NCBI GenBank assembly: GCA_016282555.1
Contig: JAEEKU010000174.1
Coordinates: 1 to 13,598 of the forward strand
Length of the DNA stretch: 13,598 bases
Source: Methanomassiliicoccaceae archaeon
GTDB lineage: Archaea > Thermoplasmatota > Thermoplasmata > Methanomassiliicoccales > Methanomethylophilaceae
Direction of reading: 5' to 3'
This document shows positions 1-7,059 of this stretch, one piece after another. Position 1 is the stretch's first letter; every line of letters begins with the position of its first letter. Below the pieces are notes generated by a model. The model saw nothing but the letters and a program-made list of their open reading frames with translations. It had not been told where the DNA came from and ran no database searches. The position numbers and the translations under genes are program-made.

Positions 1-442
1 ACTGGTCGTTTTTGATTTGTCCGGGACGCTGACGGATCCGTCCGCGGTTTCCGTGTTCGGCTCCGCGATGATATTCAGTGATATGAGGGAGCTGATAATA
101 AAACTCCGCAGTTCCGGACGTATAATATCCGTCGCGACGATGATGAGCGAAAACCACGCGAAAAAAATCGTCGGAAGCTGGGACATAAAAGATCTGTTCG
201 GCAGCGTGAACGGAAGGATCTCAGGCGAAAGGAAAGAAATGATAATCCGCAGATCGATGGAATCCGCCGGAATCCCCGCATCGGAGACCGTGATGATCGG
301 CGATACTCCGAACGATATGATCGAATCGGAGAAATGCGGCGCGGATTTTATTCCGGTACCCTGGGCGGATTTCATTTCCGGCAGCGTAAAGTTCAGGCCG
401 GAGAGCTGCGAGGATTTGTTAAAATATATCCTGTCTCATTGA
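1..442 (+). CDS. HAD-superfamily hydrolase, 5' end outside window
   Basis: The reading frame enters at base 2, so the start lies upstream of the window. Motif I is seen as VVFDLSGTLTD. The Asp nucleophile is at bases 14-16, and the second motif-I position is Ser, as in NagD/LHPP-like members, rather than the usual Asp. A motif-II-like Ser/Thr lies in ISVATMMS, a motif-III basic residue in GERKE, and motif IV is IGDTPND with its metal-binding acids. The inserted cap is small or absent, so this is probably a phosphatase acting on a small phosphorylated molecule; the substrate cannot be inferred. The gene ends in TGA, and a protease gene starts 24 bases later on the same strand. A TTG at 17 could be mistaken for a start, but it lies inside motif I. 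Confidence 0.85.
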   Translation, partial: LVVFDLSGTLTDPSAVSVFGSAMIFSDMRELIIKLRSSGRIISVATMMSENHAKKIVGSWDIKDLFGSVNGRISGERKEMIIRRSMESAGIPASETVMIGDTPNDMIESEKCGADFIPVPWADFISGSVKFRPESCEDLLKYILSH

Positions 443-466
443 AGCCGGAGCGGAGGCGGAGAGTTC
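421..466 (+). promoter_or_regulatory. possible TATA box and ribosome binding site before the plus-strand protease
   Basis: An AT-rich AAATATATC lies at about 422-430, inside the end of the HAD gene. A purine-rich stretch with two GGAG cores (448-463) sits just before the ATG at 467. Both are compatible with initiation at 467, either as part of the HAD transcript or from its own promoter. Confidence 0.4.
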
Positions 467-1642
467 ATGTTTACGGCGGCATGCAGGAGAGCGGCTAGGT
501 TCACGTGCCCCCTGCTCAGGCAGAATTCCTCCGGAACCCCTGTGTCAGCCGGAACTTTCATCGTCATCAACAGCAAAGGGTGGATCCTCACCGCGAAGCA
601 TCTGGTTCCGGAGGATTCCGCCGGTTCCGCCGTATTCGGATAGCTCGGAAGCGGCGTTGAAGAAACCGTCGCCGATCCCGGCTCGGACATGATCCTGATC
701 AGACTGGCTGATTACAAAGAGCCTGTTCCGGAATATCCCGTCTTTTCGAAAGCCGACGATCTCCCGCACGGGCTTCCGGTCGGAAGGCTGGGATACACCC
801 TCGATCTTCCTAACGGAATCCCCCCGGTGTCGGAGCTCTTCAACAGCGGCGTGATATCCCAGATCGTCACGGAGAACGGCGTGCGCTGCATAATCACGTC
901 CTCCCCCGGGATCAAAGGACAGTCCGGAGGCCCCCTGATAACCACTGATGGAAACGTGTGCGGGATGCAGGTGTCGACCCGCGGAACCGGGCTCGGATAT
1001 TACGCCATATCCGAAACCGGAGCCGTAACCCCCGGATTCTACAACGAGGGCGTGGCGATTCACGCCGGATACATCGCCGGATTCCTGAAATCCGCCGGCA
1101 TCGGGTTCAGAACCAATATCTCCCTGCGATCATCCCACTATCTTGTACTCCTCGTCGCCGGAGTCTTTGGAGTAGCTGATGTTTCTGGAATCCAGCATAT
1201 TTCTTATGAAATTCGCGTGAACCCCCCTCCCTATGAAGCAGAACTGATCCTTCAGAGGATTCTCCGTCCCCTTCAGAATGGATTCGTAGCCGAACGGGAG
1301 CGCGAGAGTGTTCACCTGCATGGCGCAGACGCGTCCCTCCGAGTCAATCACGGGTCCGCCGTCCTGTCCCCTGTATCCCGGAGTGGATACGTCTACGTAG
1401 AGGGGGAGGCTGCGATCCTTGCCGGAGACGTAGCAGATTTTGGAGACCACTCCGTCGTTGACGAACAGGGCCGAGTCGTGATCAACCTTAGAGATGCGGA
1501 AGTTCCCGGAGACTTTGTCGAAATCGGATTTCGGATCCATGAAGGGATATCCGAGCCTGCACACGCTCATCCCGACGGAGATATCCGCCTGATCGGAGAA
1601 AACCGGGTAGGACGTTATCAGATTCGGGTTGAAATTCGCTAA
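467..1642 (+). CDS. trypsin-like serine protease with in-frame TAG (pseudogene or TAG-readthrough gene)
   Basis: From the ATG at 467 the protein starts MFTAACRRAARFT, closely matching the start of the convergent paralog (MFANACRMAKNFT). The catalytic His is in LTAKHLV (residue 45). The frame hits TAG at 641-643 (codon 59) and then continues without a shift into the Asp (SDMILIRL, residue 74) and the nucleophile (GQSGGP, Ser153). All three triad residues are therefore kept, but they are split by the TAG. Homology to the paralog ends near base 1130. No stop occurs there, and the frame runs on antisense through the paralog to TAA at 1640-1642, so the last 170 or so residues are probably not native. 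A start at 689 (ATG in DMILIRL) would drop the His. Either this is a decaying gene with two lesions, or TAG is read as an amino acid. No signal peptide is evident. Confidence 0.6.
641..643 (+). other. in-frame TAG inside the protease gene
   Basis: TAG is codon 59 counted from the ATG at 467. The codons on both sides lie in the same frame and both match the convergent paralog at the protein level. It is either a nonsense mutation or a recoded (for example pyrrolysine) codon. No other gene here that I could delimit ends in TAG. Confidence 0.75.
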
Positions 1643-1984
1643 TTTCACCAGAGCTATGTCTGTTTTCCTGTCAACGGTGCATTCCTTGATGGTGACTCCG
1701 TCCCATCCCCACCAGAACGAATGGTTTACTATCGTCTTCGGATCCGTTTTGGCTTTCGAGTCGGGATTGTCCCCGTTGATTTTCTTCACTTCGTTTATTT
1801 TTTTGAGATCTTCGTTGTACTTGAAGAAAGAATCCAGCAAATGGCCGGCGGTAATGGCCCATCCGTCGCGGTTAACTACTATAAAGGTACTCAGAGTCGT
1901 TTCCAGCGTACCGTCCTGCAAACGTACGGAGGTTGCCACGGGACGGGTGAAATTTTTCGCCATGCGGCACGCATTTGCAAACAT
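1130..1984 (-). CDS. trypsin-like protease homolog with Ser-to-Asp change at the nucleophile
   Basis: A 284-residue chymotrypsin-fold protein. His48 lies in ITAGHL and Asp109 in KTDIALVKL. The motif that should read GxSGGP is GQDGGP: Asp208, codon GAC at 1361-1363, replaces the Ser nucleophile. It is probably not a conventional serine protease and may be a pseudoprotease or binding domain. The start at 1984 is preferred over an in-frame ATG at 2053 for two reasons. The paralog begins at the equivalent Met, and a TATA box at 2009-2014 lies 27 nt upstream, inside what the longer form would code. The gene stops with TGA and is convergent with its paralog. Compared with that copy it carries an insertion of about 30 residues between His and Asp, containing an aromatic HSFWWGW segment. 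There is no signal peptide or membrane segment, so it is probably cytoplasmic. Confidence 0.8.
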   Translation of the reverse strand: MFANACRMAKNFTRPVATSVRLQDGTLETTLSTFIVVNRDGWAITAGHLLDSFFKYNEDLKKINEVKKINGDNPDSKAKTDPKTIVNHSFWWGWDGVTIKECTVDRKTDIALVKLANFNPNLITSYPVFSDQADISVGMSVCRLGYPFMDPKSDFDKVSGNFRISKVDHDSALFVNDGVVSKICYVSGKDRSLPLYVDVSTPGYRGQDGGPVIDSEGRVCAMQVNTLALPFGYESILKGTENPLKDQFCFIGRGVHANFIRNMLDSRNISYSKDSGDEEYKIVG

Positions 1985-2006
1985 GGAACACCTTACCCGC
2001 TGATGC

Positions 2007-2016
2007 GATATAAATC
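2007..2016. promoter_or_regulatory. TATA box shared by divergent genes
   Basis: GATATAAATC lies in the 77-base gap between the divergent genes at 1984 (minus) and 2062 (plus). On the minus strand it reads TTTATATC, 27 nt before the ATG, which fits a leaderless transcript. On the plus strand it is about 50 nt before the ATG and would leave a leader of roughly 25 nt. Confidence 0.55.
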
Positions 2017-2061
2017 TTAAACGGTTTTCTGCCGGCCTGACGGAAGCGTTCATGAACGGTT

Positions 2062-2523
2062 ATGCTTAAGAAAAAATACAGGAACTTTATACGGGGCCCC
2101 GTGATCTCGAAAAGAATCCAATACCTTCTTTACGCCGGAACAGAGAAAGAAGATTTTACCGGATGGGACGAGATAGACGCTCCGGTGAGACGCGCCGAGA
2201 AATGCTGGTCCCTGTACCTGGGCGGAGGATATTCCCTCGCCAGAATCCGTATGAAAAGAGGAATTTTCGGAAAGAGAAGATCCGTAAACGCGCTTTACCA
2301 CGAGGGCACCCTCGAAGACGCCGGGGGAGACGAGGACGATCTGATGATCAGCCTGGTGTACGACGTCAGGATATCGGTCGGAAGCGATACCATCAAATTC
2401 GTGACTTACAGCAACTCCTTCGCCGAGCTATCAAGGGAATCTGTGGACTGGAAGGAGTTCGAATCCGGGGAGCCGGAATCCCAGGAGAACGACGACTACA
2501 ACTGGTCCAGCTTCTACAACTGA
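2062..2523 (+). CDS. hypothetical protein, 153 aa, basic start and acidic tail
   Basis: I do not recognise a family. The first 30 or so residues are basic (MLKKKYRNFIRG). The middle has a Gly-rich LYLGGGYSLARIRMKRG segment and alternating hydrophobic stretches (MISLVYDVRISV, TIKFVTY) that suggest beta structure. The last 25 residues are rich in Glu, Asp and Asn. No signal peptide or transmembrane segment is seen. The ATG at 2062 has no clear Shine-Dalgarno site; a nearby ATG at 2052 is out of frame and stops at once. It lies 60 bases before a helicase gene on the same strand, but the helicase has its own TATA-like box, so co-transcription is uncertain. Codon use matches the neighbours. Confidence 0.75.
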   Translation: MLKKKYRNFIRGPVISKRIQYLLYAGTEKEDFTGWDEIDAPVRRAEKCWSLYLGGGYSLARIRMKRGIFGKRRSVNALYHEGTLEDAGGDEDDLMISLVYDVRISVGSDTIKFVTYSNSFAELSRESVDWKEFESGEPESQENDDYNWSSFYN

Positions 2524-2553
2524 AATTAACTATCCGGAAAACTTGCGGTCCGG

Positions 2554-2559
2554 TTTAAA
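2554..2559 (+). promoter_or_regulatory. TATA-like box of the helicase gene
   Basis: TTTAAA is centred about 27 nt before the ATG at 2584, and no Shine-Dalgarno site lies between. This spacing fits a leaderless archaeal transcript. Confidence 0.5.
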
Positions 2560-2583
2560 CCGTTCCGCATATCTTATCCCGGC

Positions 2584-4608
2584 ATGGATCCGGAAGTTCT
2601 CGCGGAGATGCTGTCGAAATCCGCCTCTTCCCTGTACGGGTATCTGGAAGACATGCAGTTCATGACCGATCCGCCCCTCGGGGTCGGGATAACCGAAGTC
2701 GTCTCTTACGACGTGGGGAAGGGTTATGCCGTTCTGCACCTCAGATCTCTGATCCAGGACACCGGATCCATCATGCTCATGATAGATTCCGATCTCCTTC
2801 AGGAGGAGGAAGCGGGGTTCACCAGGTACGACGAGATAACGAAAACTATACTGATACGCCCGGAACCGGCGGTTCTTTCGCGCCTGAGCATCTCCCATCC
2901 CAGACTCCTCATCGTATCCGACATGAAATTCCTGATAAAATCCGTGAAGACTTTTATAGATCTGTACGGAGACTCGATCCGTCTTCCGGATGCCGATCCG
3001 ATTTATTCCGAGCCCGTTTTTCCCCCGGGATCGATGCCCTCCGGACAGCAGAGGGAGGCGGTAGCTAACGTTCTCTCTAACAGACTAGCGTACGTCTGGG
3101 GCGCGCCGGGCACGGGAAAAACGCAGTTCGTTCTGGCCGCCTGCGTCAAAACCTGCATAGACGGCGGGATGAGGATCGCCCTGTTCGCCCCCACGAACAA
3201 TTCCGTGGAGCAGATGCTCAGGGGAATACTGGCCGCGTTCAGCGAGAAGACGCTGGGAGGGAAGATACTCAGGCTGGGGATACCCAGCAAAAGCTTTCTG
3301 GCGGAGCACCCGGAGATGTGCGAGAACAGGCAGGCCCAGAACAGAACCGAGAGAATCGCCGAATGCATCGGCAATCTGAAAGAGATCTTATTCGAAAGGA
3401 ACAGCGCGCGCATCAGGAAAAAAATGGAGACAATAACGAAAACCCCCGGCTCCGGGAGCGGAGATGCGGGAGAGGAAACCGGATTCCGCGACGCGATATC
3501 GGAGGCGCAGTCCGCTCTGTGCGACCGCGACAGGCCGGCGCTCAGCATCCCCGAGTACGGAAAAATGACGGATCAGGACATAATCCAGCTGATGCTGAGG
3601 CTCACCCGGGAAAAGGAGAGATTATCCTCGGAATGCACCGACCGCCGGCTCGCGGACGTTTCGGTCATCGCCGGAACGCCTCTGCAGTTCGTATCCCGCT
3701 TCAGGCCGCGCGGCTCCGCAGACGACGGGCGCATGGAGCTGGACGCGGACAGAATATTCCTGGACGAGGCCGGATACTGCAGCCTTATGCACGCTATCCT
3801 CCTTTTCTCCAACGGCGTTCCGGTGACGTTTCTCGGAGACCACATGCAGCTCCCTCCCGTATGCGAGATCGGAAGGGATATGATCCTCTCCTGGATGGAA
3901 AGGAACACCGCCATGAAGAACGTCTTTCTCTGGGATATGAACGCCCTCTACTGCGAAGAGCTTCTCACGAAAAATCCAGATTCTGTCATCTATTCGTACA
4001 GATCCGGGAGGGAAGCCTATCTCGGTCTTACTAAACTGTCGGAACTTACCGAAACCCGCAGGTTCGGACCGGATCTGGCCGAGATTCTGGACAGCTTCGT
4101 CTACAGGAACGGGATGAAAGGGAACGCCGGTTCCGGACTGAGGATAATCTGCATCGACGCCGTATGCGGAGAGCGCAGAGACCGGGAGAACGAGGCGGAA
4201 AAGGATTCGGTGCTGGAGTATCTGGAATCCGAGGATCCGGAGCCTTCGGAGACGGCCGTTCTCACCCCCTACTCCAGCCAGGCAAAGCTTCTCAAGCACA
4301 ATCTGGGTAAATACTCCGACTGCGTGATGACCGTCCATTCCTCCCAGGGAAGGGAATGGAATACTGTGATAATCAGCGTGGCCGACAACGGCTCCGGGGA
4401 AAAGGAGGTTCCCCTGAGATTCACGAGCTCGGAGACCCCGATAGGCCTGAGGGCGATCAACACGGCGGTCTCCAGAGTCAGAAAGAATCTGGTGATCGTG
4501 TGCGACAGGAATTTCTGGATACATAAAGACGGGGAGCTCATCTGCGAAATAATAAAAAAGGCGGAACTCTGGGTTCCGGAAAGAGAAAAATATAACGGAA
4601 ACCGATGA
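2584..4608 (+). CDS. superfamily 1 (UPF1/DNA2-like) helicase
   Basis: A 674-residue SF1 helicase with the expected motifs in order. A Q-like motif (PSGQQREAV) comes first, then Walker A GAPGTGKT at 173-180 and motif Ia FAPTNNSVEQM. Walker B is DEAG at 394-397, motif III GDHMQLPP starts near 418, and motif IV is LTPYSSQ near 560. Motif V HSSQGREW starts near 585, and motif VI NTAVSRVR lies at 626-633 with the arginine finger. The DEAG box and the wording of motifs III, V and VI are typical of the UPF1/DNA2/IGHMBP2 group (AAA_11/AAA_12), which unwinds DNA or RNA in the 5'-3' direction. The N-terminal 160 or so residues match no domain I know. A helical, charged insertion (about 255-350) sits between Ia and II. 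No nuclease domain is seen, so it is not a full DNA2. Its role, in repair, RNA metabolism or defence, cannot be fixed. An unknown gene follows after 16 bases. Confidence 0.9.
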   Translation: MDPEVLAEMLSKSASSLYGYLEDMQFMTDPPLGVGITEVVSYDVGKGYAVLHLRSLIQDTGSIMLMIDSDLLQEEEAGFTRYDEITKTILIRPEPAVLSRLSISHPRLLIVSDMKFLIKSVKTFIDLYGDSIRLPDADPIYSEPVFPPGSMPSGQQREAVANVLSNRLAYVWGAPGTGKTQFVLAACVKTCIDGGMRIALFAPTNNSVEQMLRGILAAFSEKTLGGKILRLGIPSKSFLAEHPEMCENRQAQNRTERIAECIGNLKEILFERNSARIRKKMETITKTPGSGSGDAGEETGFRDAISEAQSALCDRDRPALSIPEYGKMTDQDIIQLMLRLTREKERLSSECTDRRLADVSVIAGTPLQFVSRFRPRGSADDGRMELDADRIFLDEAGYCSLMHAILLFSNGVPVTFLGDHMQLPPVCEIGRDMILSWMERNTAMKNVFLWDMNALYCEELLTKNPDSVIYSYRSGREAYLGLTKLSELTETRRFGPDLAEILDSFVYRNGMKGNAGSGLRIICIDAVCGERRDRENEAEKDSVLEYLESEDPEPSETAVLTPYSSQAKLLKHNLGKYSDCVMTVHSSQGREWNTVIISVADNGSGEKEVPLRFTSSETPIGLRAINTAVSRVRKNLVIVCDRNFWIHKDGELICEIIKKAELWVPEREKYNGNR

Positions 4609-4624
4609 CGGAGGCGAAGACATC

Positions 4625-5263
4625 ATGAGCGAAGACAAAGAGACGGACGAAATAAAAAACGACGAATTCAGGATCGACGAGGAACCCAGAGTTCCTTTCG
4701 TCAGGGTGATCAAGCACAACATCACGCTGTCTCCTCTGAGCGACGAGGATCTTCTCAGACGGAACGGGATCTCCGGCGACACGTATTCGCTGTCGGAACT
4801 GGACGACGAGTCCGTCGAAGAGCTTTCGAACTTTCTCAGCACCAACCCCGAAAACAGGTATGCGGAACAGATCGATACGGTCGTAAGAAGAGCCAGATGC
4901 AACAACGGATGCATAATACTCGCGCCGGAGGCTCTGGACGACGTGTTCCGCACCACTCCCGACTGCGGAGCGATCTATTCGGCGAACACTATACTGGATA
5001 CTCTGATGTACCTTCTCGGGATCACGGAAACTGAAGATACAGCATCCATAGCCCTGTGCGTCCTTCTCGGCCTGAAGAACGGCCTTCTGCTGCCGGAGGA
5101 GAGGGAATCTGTCATCAGCCTCTACGAATACCGGAACCGCTGCGCTACGCGGATATACGTCGAAGGGCCCGCCGAGGAAAAAATCAGGGAATGGAAGAAG
5201 ATCGTCTACAGACTGAACGCGCTCGTCTTCGAAAGAGCGGAAGAGAAGGAAAAAACGGTTTGA
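4625..5263 (+). CDS. hypothetical acidic protein, 212 aa, probably co-transcribed with the helicase
   Basis: The family is not recognised. The first 25 residues are strongly acidic and disorder-like. The remainder looks mostly alpha-helical, with a hydrophobic helix near residues 120-155 (ILDTLMYLLG, ALCVLLGL) that is too interrupted for a clear membrane span. The C-terminus is a charged helix ending in EEKEKTV. The start at 4625 is preceded by GGAGG about 10 nt upstream. Its position 16 bases after the helicase stop suggests a two-gene operon and a partner or regulatory protein, which is inference. It is followed by a convergent intergenic region. Confidence 0.8.
   Translation: MSEDKETDEIKNDEFRIDEEPRVPFVRVIKHNITLSPLSDEDLLRRNGISGDTYSLSELDDESVEELSNFLSTNPENRYAEQIDTVVRRARCNNGCIILAPEALDDVFRTTPDCGAIYSANTILDTLMYLLGITETEDTASIALCVLLGLKNGLLLPEERESVISLYEYRNRCATRIYVEGPAEEKIREWKKIVYRLNALVFERAEEKEKTV
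5250..5255 (-). terminator. possible oligo-T terminator for the minus-strand Sel1 gene
   Basis: The minus strand reads a run of six T in a pyrimidine-rich context about 127 bases beyond the TGA at 5382. It lies inside the last codons of the convergent plus-strand gene. The distance makes it a weak call. Confidence 0.25.
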
Positions 5264-5296
5264 GGCAGCGGGATAAGGGGTTTTGTTCCAATCCAG

Positions 5297-5305
5297 TTTC
5301 TTTTT
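5297..5305 (+). terminator. possible oligo-T terminator after the helicase operon
   Basis: A T-rich run (TTTCTTTTT) on the plus strand lies 34 bases after the TGA at 5263, in a 118-base convergent gap. Archaeal termination commonly uses oligo-T without a strong hairpin, and no clear stem is seen. Confidence 0.4.
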
Positions 5306-5381
5306 CGTCCCGCCGCTTTGATCTTGAATCCGAATCATCCGTATATATCTCTATCCCTCCGGCCGGCAGTGCTCCGCGGGA

Positions 5382-6035
5382 TCAGGGGGACGATCGGTAT
5401 CTTATGCCGCGCGGGACTATCTGCACCGGAGCCCCGCAGAAGGGGCAGCGATCCAGAACCGCGTCCATCCCGTCCTTGTCCTCTCCCAGAAGCGCGGGGC
5501 CTTTGAACGAGTCTATGAAAACGATATCCTGGGAAAGCAGGGAGTCCAGCATCGGCTTGCAGCAGGCGGCTTCCACGTCGACGTCCGAGATCTGGAGCTT
5601 CAGAAGAGGCCTCGCACGGAGATTCTTGTTCCTCTGCTCCGTGAGAACGGAATCCACCCTCTCCGCGTCCGAATCCGCTCCCGGGAATCCCATCTCCGCC
5701 GCATAGGCCAGCATCCTGACGGCTTTCTGGAGATCCTTCTCCACGCCGGTTCCCGATTCGTACATCAGCCCGAGATGGTAGAGCGCGCTGGGATCCAGAG
5801 AATCGGCTGCCTGCCCGAGATAACTGACCGCTTTTTCCAGATCTTTTCCGACCCCCTGTCCGGAGAAATACATCATCCCGAGCTCCCTCAGAGCCGGCAT
5901 ATACCCCTTTTCCGAAGAACTGGCGAAAAGCTCCGCCGCTTTTACGTAATCGACCGGAACATCGGTTCCGTAGAGATACGCCAGCCCTTTGCGGTATTCG
6001 GCTTCCGCAGCCTCATAGATCACATCTGAATCCAT
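5382..6035 (-). CDS. Sel1-repeat protein with C-terminal CPFC motif
   Basis: A 217-residue protein. Residues of about 10-120 form three Sel1-like repeats of roughly 36 residues, with the signature G.MYFSGQGVGKDLEKAV and a close second copy G.MYESGTGVEKDLQKAV. The C-terminal 90 residues are not repeats. They contain CC and, near the end, CPFCGAP, which resembles one knuckle of a zinc ribbon without its partner. Sel1 repeats form alpha-alpha solenoids that mediate protein-protein contacts, and nothing catalytic is seen. The ATG at 6035 has a TATA-like TAATTAAT about 30 nt upstream (6062-6069) that overlaps the stop of the preceding Sel1 gene, so it may have its own leaderless transcript or be read through from upstream. 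Confidence 0.85.
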   Translation of the reverse strand: MDSDVIYEAAEAEYRKGLAYLYGTDVPVDYVKAAELFASSSEKGYMPALRELGMMYFSGQGVGKDLEKAVSYLGQAADSLDPSALYHLGLMYESGTGVEKDLQKAVRMLAYAAEMGFPGADSDAERVDSVLTEQRNKNLRARPLLKLQISDVDVEAACCKPMLDSLLSQDIVFIDSFKGPALLGEDKDGMDAVLDRCPFCGAPVQIVPRGIRYRSSP

Positions 6036-6061
6036 AACTATCGGGGGCCGTATCGCATCGG

Positions 6062-6069
6062 TAATTAAT
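6062..6069 (-). promoter_or_regulatory. TATA-like box before the 217-aa Sel1 gene
   Basis: TAATTAAT is centred about 30 nt upstream of the ATG at 6035 and touches the TGA of the upstream Sel1 gene. The AT-rich island stands out from its GC-rich surroundings. Confidence 0.4.
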
Positions 6070-6968
6070 CATTTCTCCAGAAGAGAAGCCAGCATCTCCG
6101 CGGCTCCGGAATCCCCGTTGTCAGCGGCCATCTTTAGCCACTTTTCCGCTTCGGCGGGATCCCGCGGAGTGCCTGTGCCCCTCAGGTACATCATGCCGGT
6201 CATCTTCATCGACGAGACCGACCCGCCGAGCGCCGATTTGAGAAACCATTCGAACGCCGCCTCTTCGTCCCGGGCGAATCCCCCCGGACCTTCCAGATAA
6301 AGGTATCCCAGGCGCTCCATTGCAAATATATCCCCCTCGTCGGATCCTTTCCTGTACCATTCCGCGGCGGATCCTGTATCGATGCCGGTTCCGACTCCGA
6401 ACTCGTAGCATACGCCGAGGTGGAACATGGCATTGACGTTTCCTCCCCTGGCCGCGGTTCTGTAAAGAGTGAAAGCCTTCTTCTCGTCCTTCGGGACGCC
6501 GAGACCTTCCTGATAAAGATACGCGAGATTAGTTTTCGCATCGGAATTCCCGCGGTTGGATGACAGCCTGAAATATCTGGCCGCCTCGGAATAATCCTGC
6601 CCGACGGAGATCCCGTCCATGTAAGCGAGCCCCGCGTACATCTGCGCCTCCGGATTGCCAGTCTTCGCGGCCTCTATCGCCATCTCCGCGGCTTTCGGAG
6701 AGTCTATACCGTCGTATTCCCCCTGCATGAAGAGCCTTATCAGAAGCACCGACGCTTCTGTCTGGCCGGAGGCGGAGGCTTTCTCCAGATACATGTATCC
6801 CTTCTCCGCGTCCTCTTCGGTATCCCAGCCGAAGAGATACGCCATTCCCAAAGCGTACATCGCGTCCGGATCTCCCCCGGCCGCCAGCTCTTTAACCTCT
6901 TCCGCGGACAGCTCCTCATCGCCGTCCGGCGTGCTGAATACGAATCCCCTCTTCTCTTCTCCGGACAT
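6069..6968 (-). CDS. Sel1-repeat protein, 299 aa
   Basis: Almost the whole protein is Sel1-like repeats, about seven plus a C-terminal partial unit, running from residue 34 or so to the end. Clear units include LAYLYQEGLGVPKDEKKAF and MMYLRGTGTPRDPAEAEKW. The first 30 residues are a charged leader (MSGEEKRGF). No signal peptide is seen, so it is probably a cytoplasmic scaffold; the partner is unknown. The ATG at 6968 has AGAGGTG (6974-6980) just upstream as a ribosome binding site, and a TATA-like box near 7016-7024 would give a leader of about 25 nt. This is unlike the leaderless genes nearby. The next Sel1 gene on the same strand starts 33 bases after its stop. Confidence 0.9.
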   Translation of the reverse strand: MSGEEKRGFVFSTPDGDEELSAEEVKELAAGGDPDAMYALGMAYLFGWDTEEDAEKGYMYLEKASASGQTEASVLLIRLFMQGEYDGIDSPKAAEMAIEAAKTGNPEAQMYAGLAYMDGISVGQDYSEAARYFRLSSNRGNSDAKTNLAYLYQEGLGVPKDEKKAFTLYRTAARGGNVNAMFHLGVCYEFGVGTGIDTGSAAEWYRKGSDEGDIFAMERLGYLYLEGPGGFARDEEAAFEWFLKSALGGSVSSMKMTGMMYLRGTGTPRDPAEAEKWLKMAADNGDSGAAEMLASLLEK

Positions 6969-7015
6969 GACGACACCTCTAAACTCCGGCTGATACGCCG
7001 GGATCGGACCGGGTG

Positions 7016-7024
7016 ATAAATAAT
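7016..7024 (-). promoter_or_regulatory. TATA-like box before the 299-aa Sel1 gene
   Basis: The minus strand reads ATTATTTAT about 50 nt before the ATG at 6968. Together with AGAGGTG at 6974-6980 this suggests a short-leadered transcript. Confidence 0.45.
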
Positions 7025-7059
7025 CTCCCGCAATGCAGACGATCCCCGGAAACCTGAAA

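Noticed and set aside
545..1063. 172-residue minus-strand open frame across the plus-strand protease
   Set aside because: The plus strand carries clear protease motifs in this stretch; the minus frame has none.
3622..4956. 444-residue minus-strand open frame
   Set aside because: It lies opposite the helicase with all its motifs and the following gene, and gives an odd Ser/His/Arg-rich protein with no recognisable motif.
4538..5338. 266-residue minus-strand open frame
   Set aside because: Opposite the acidic 212-aa gene, which has a ribosome binding site and follows the helicase closely; no domain is seen in the minus frame.
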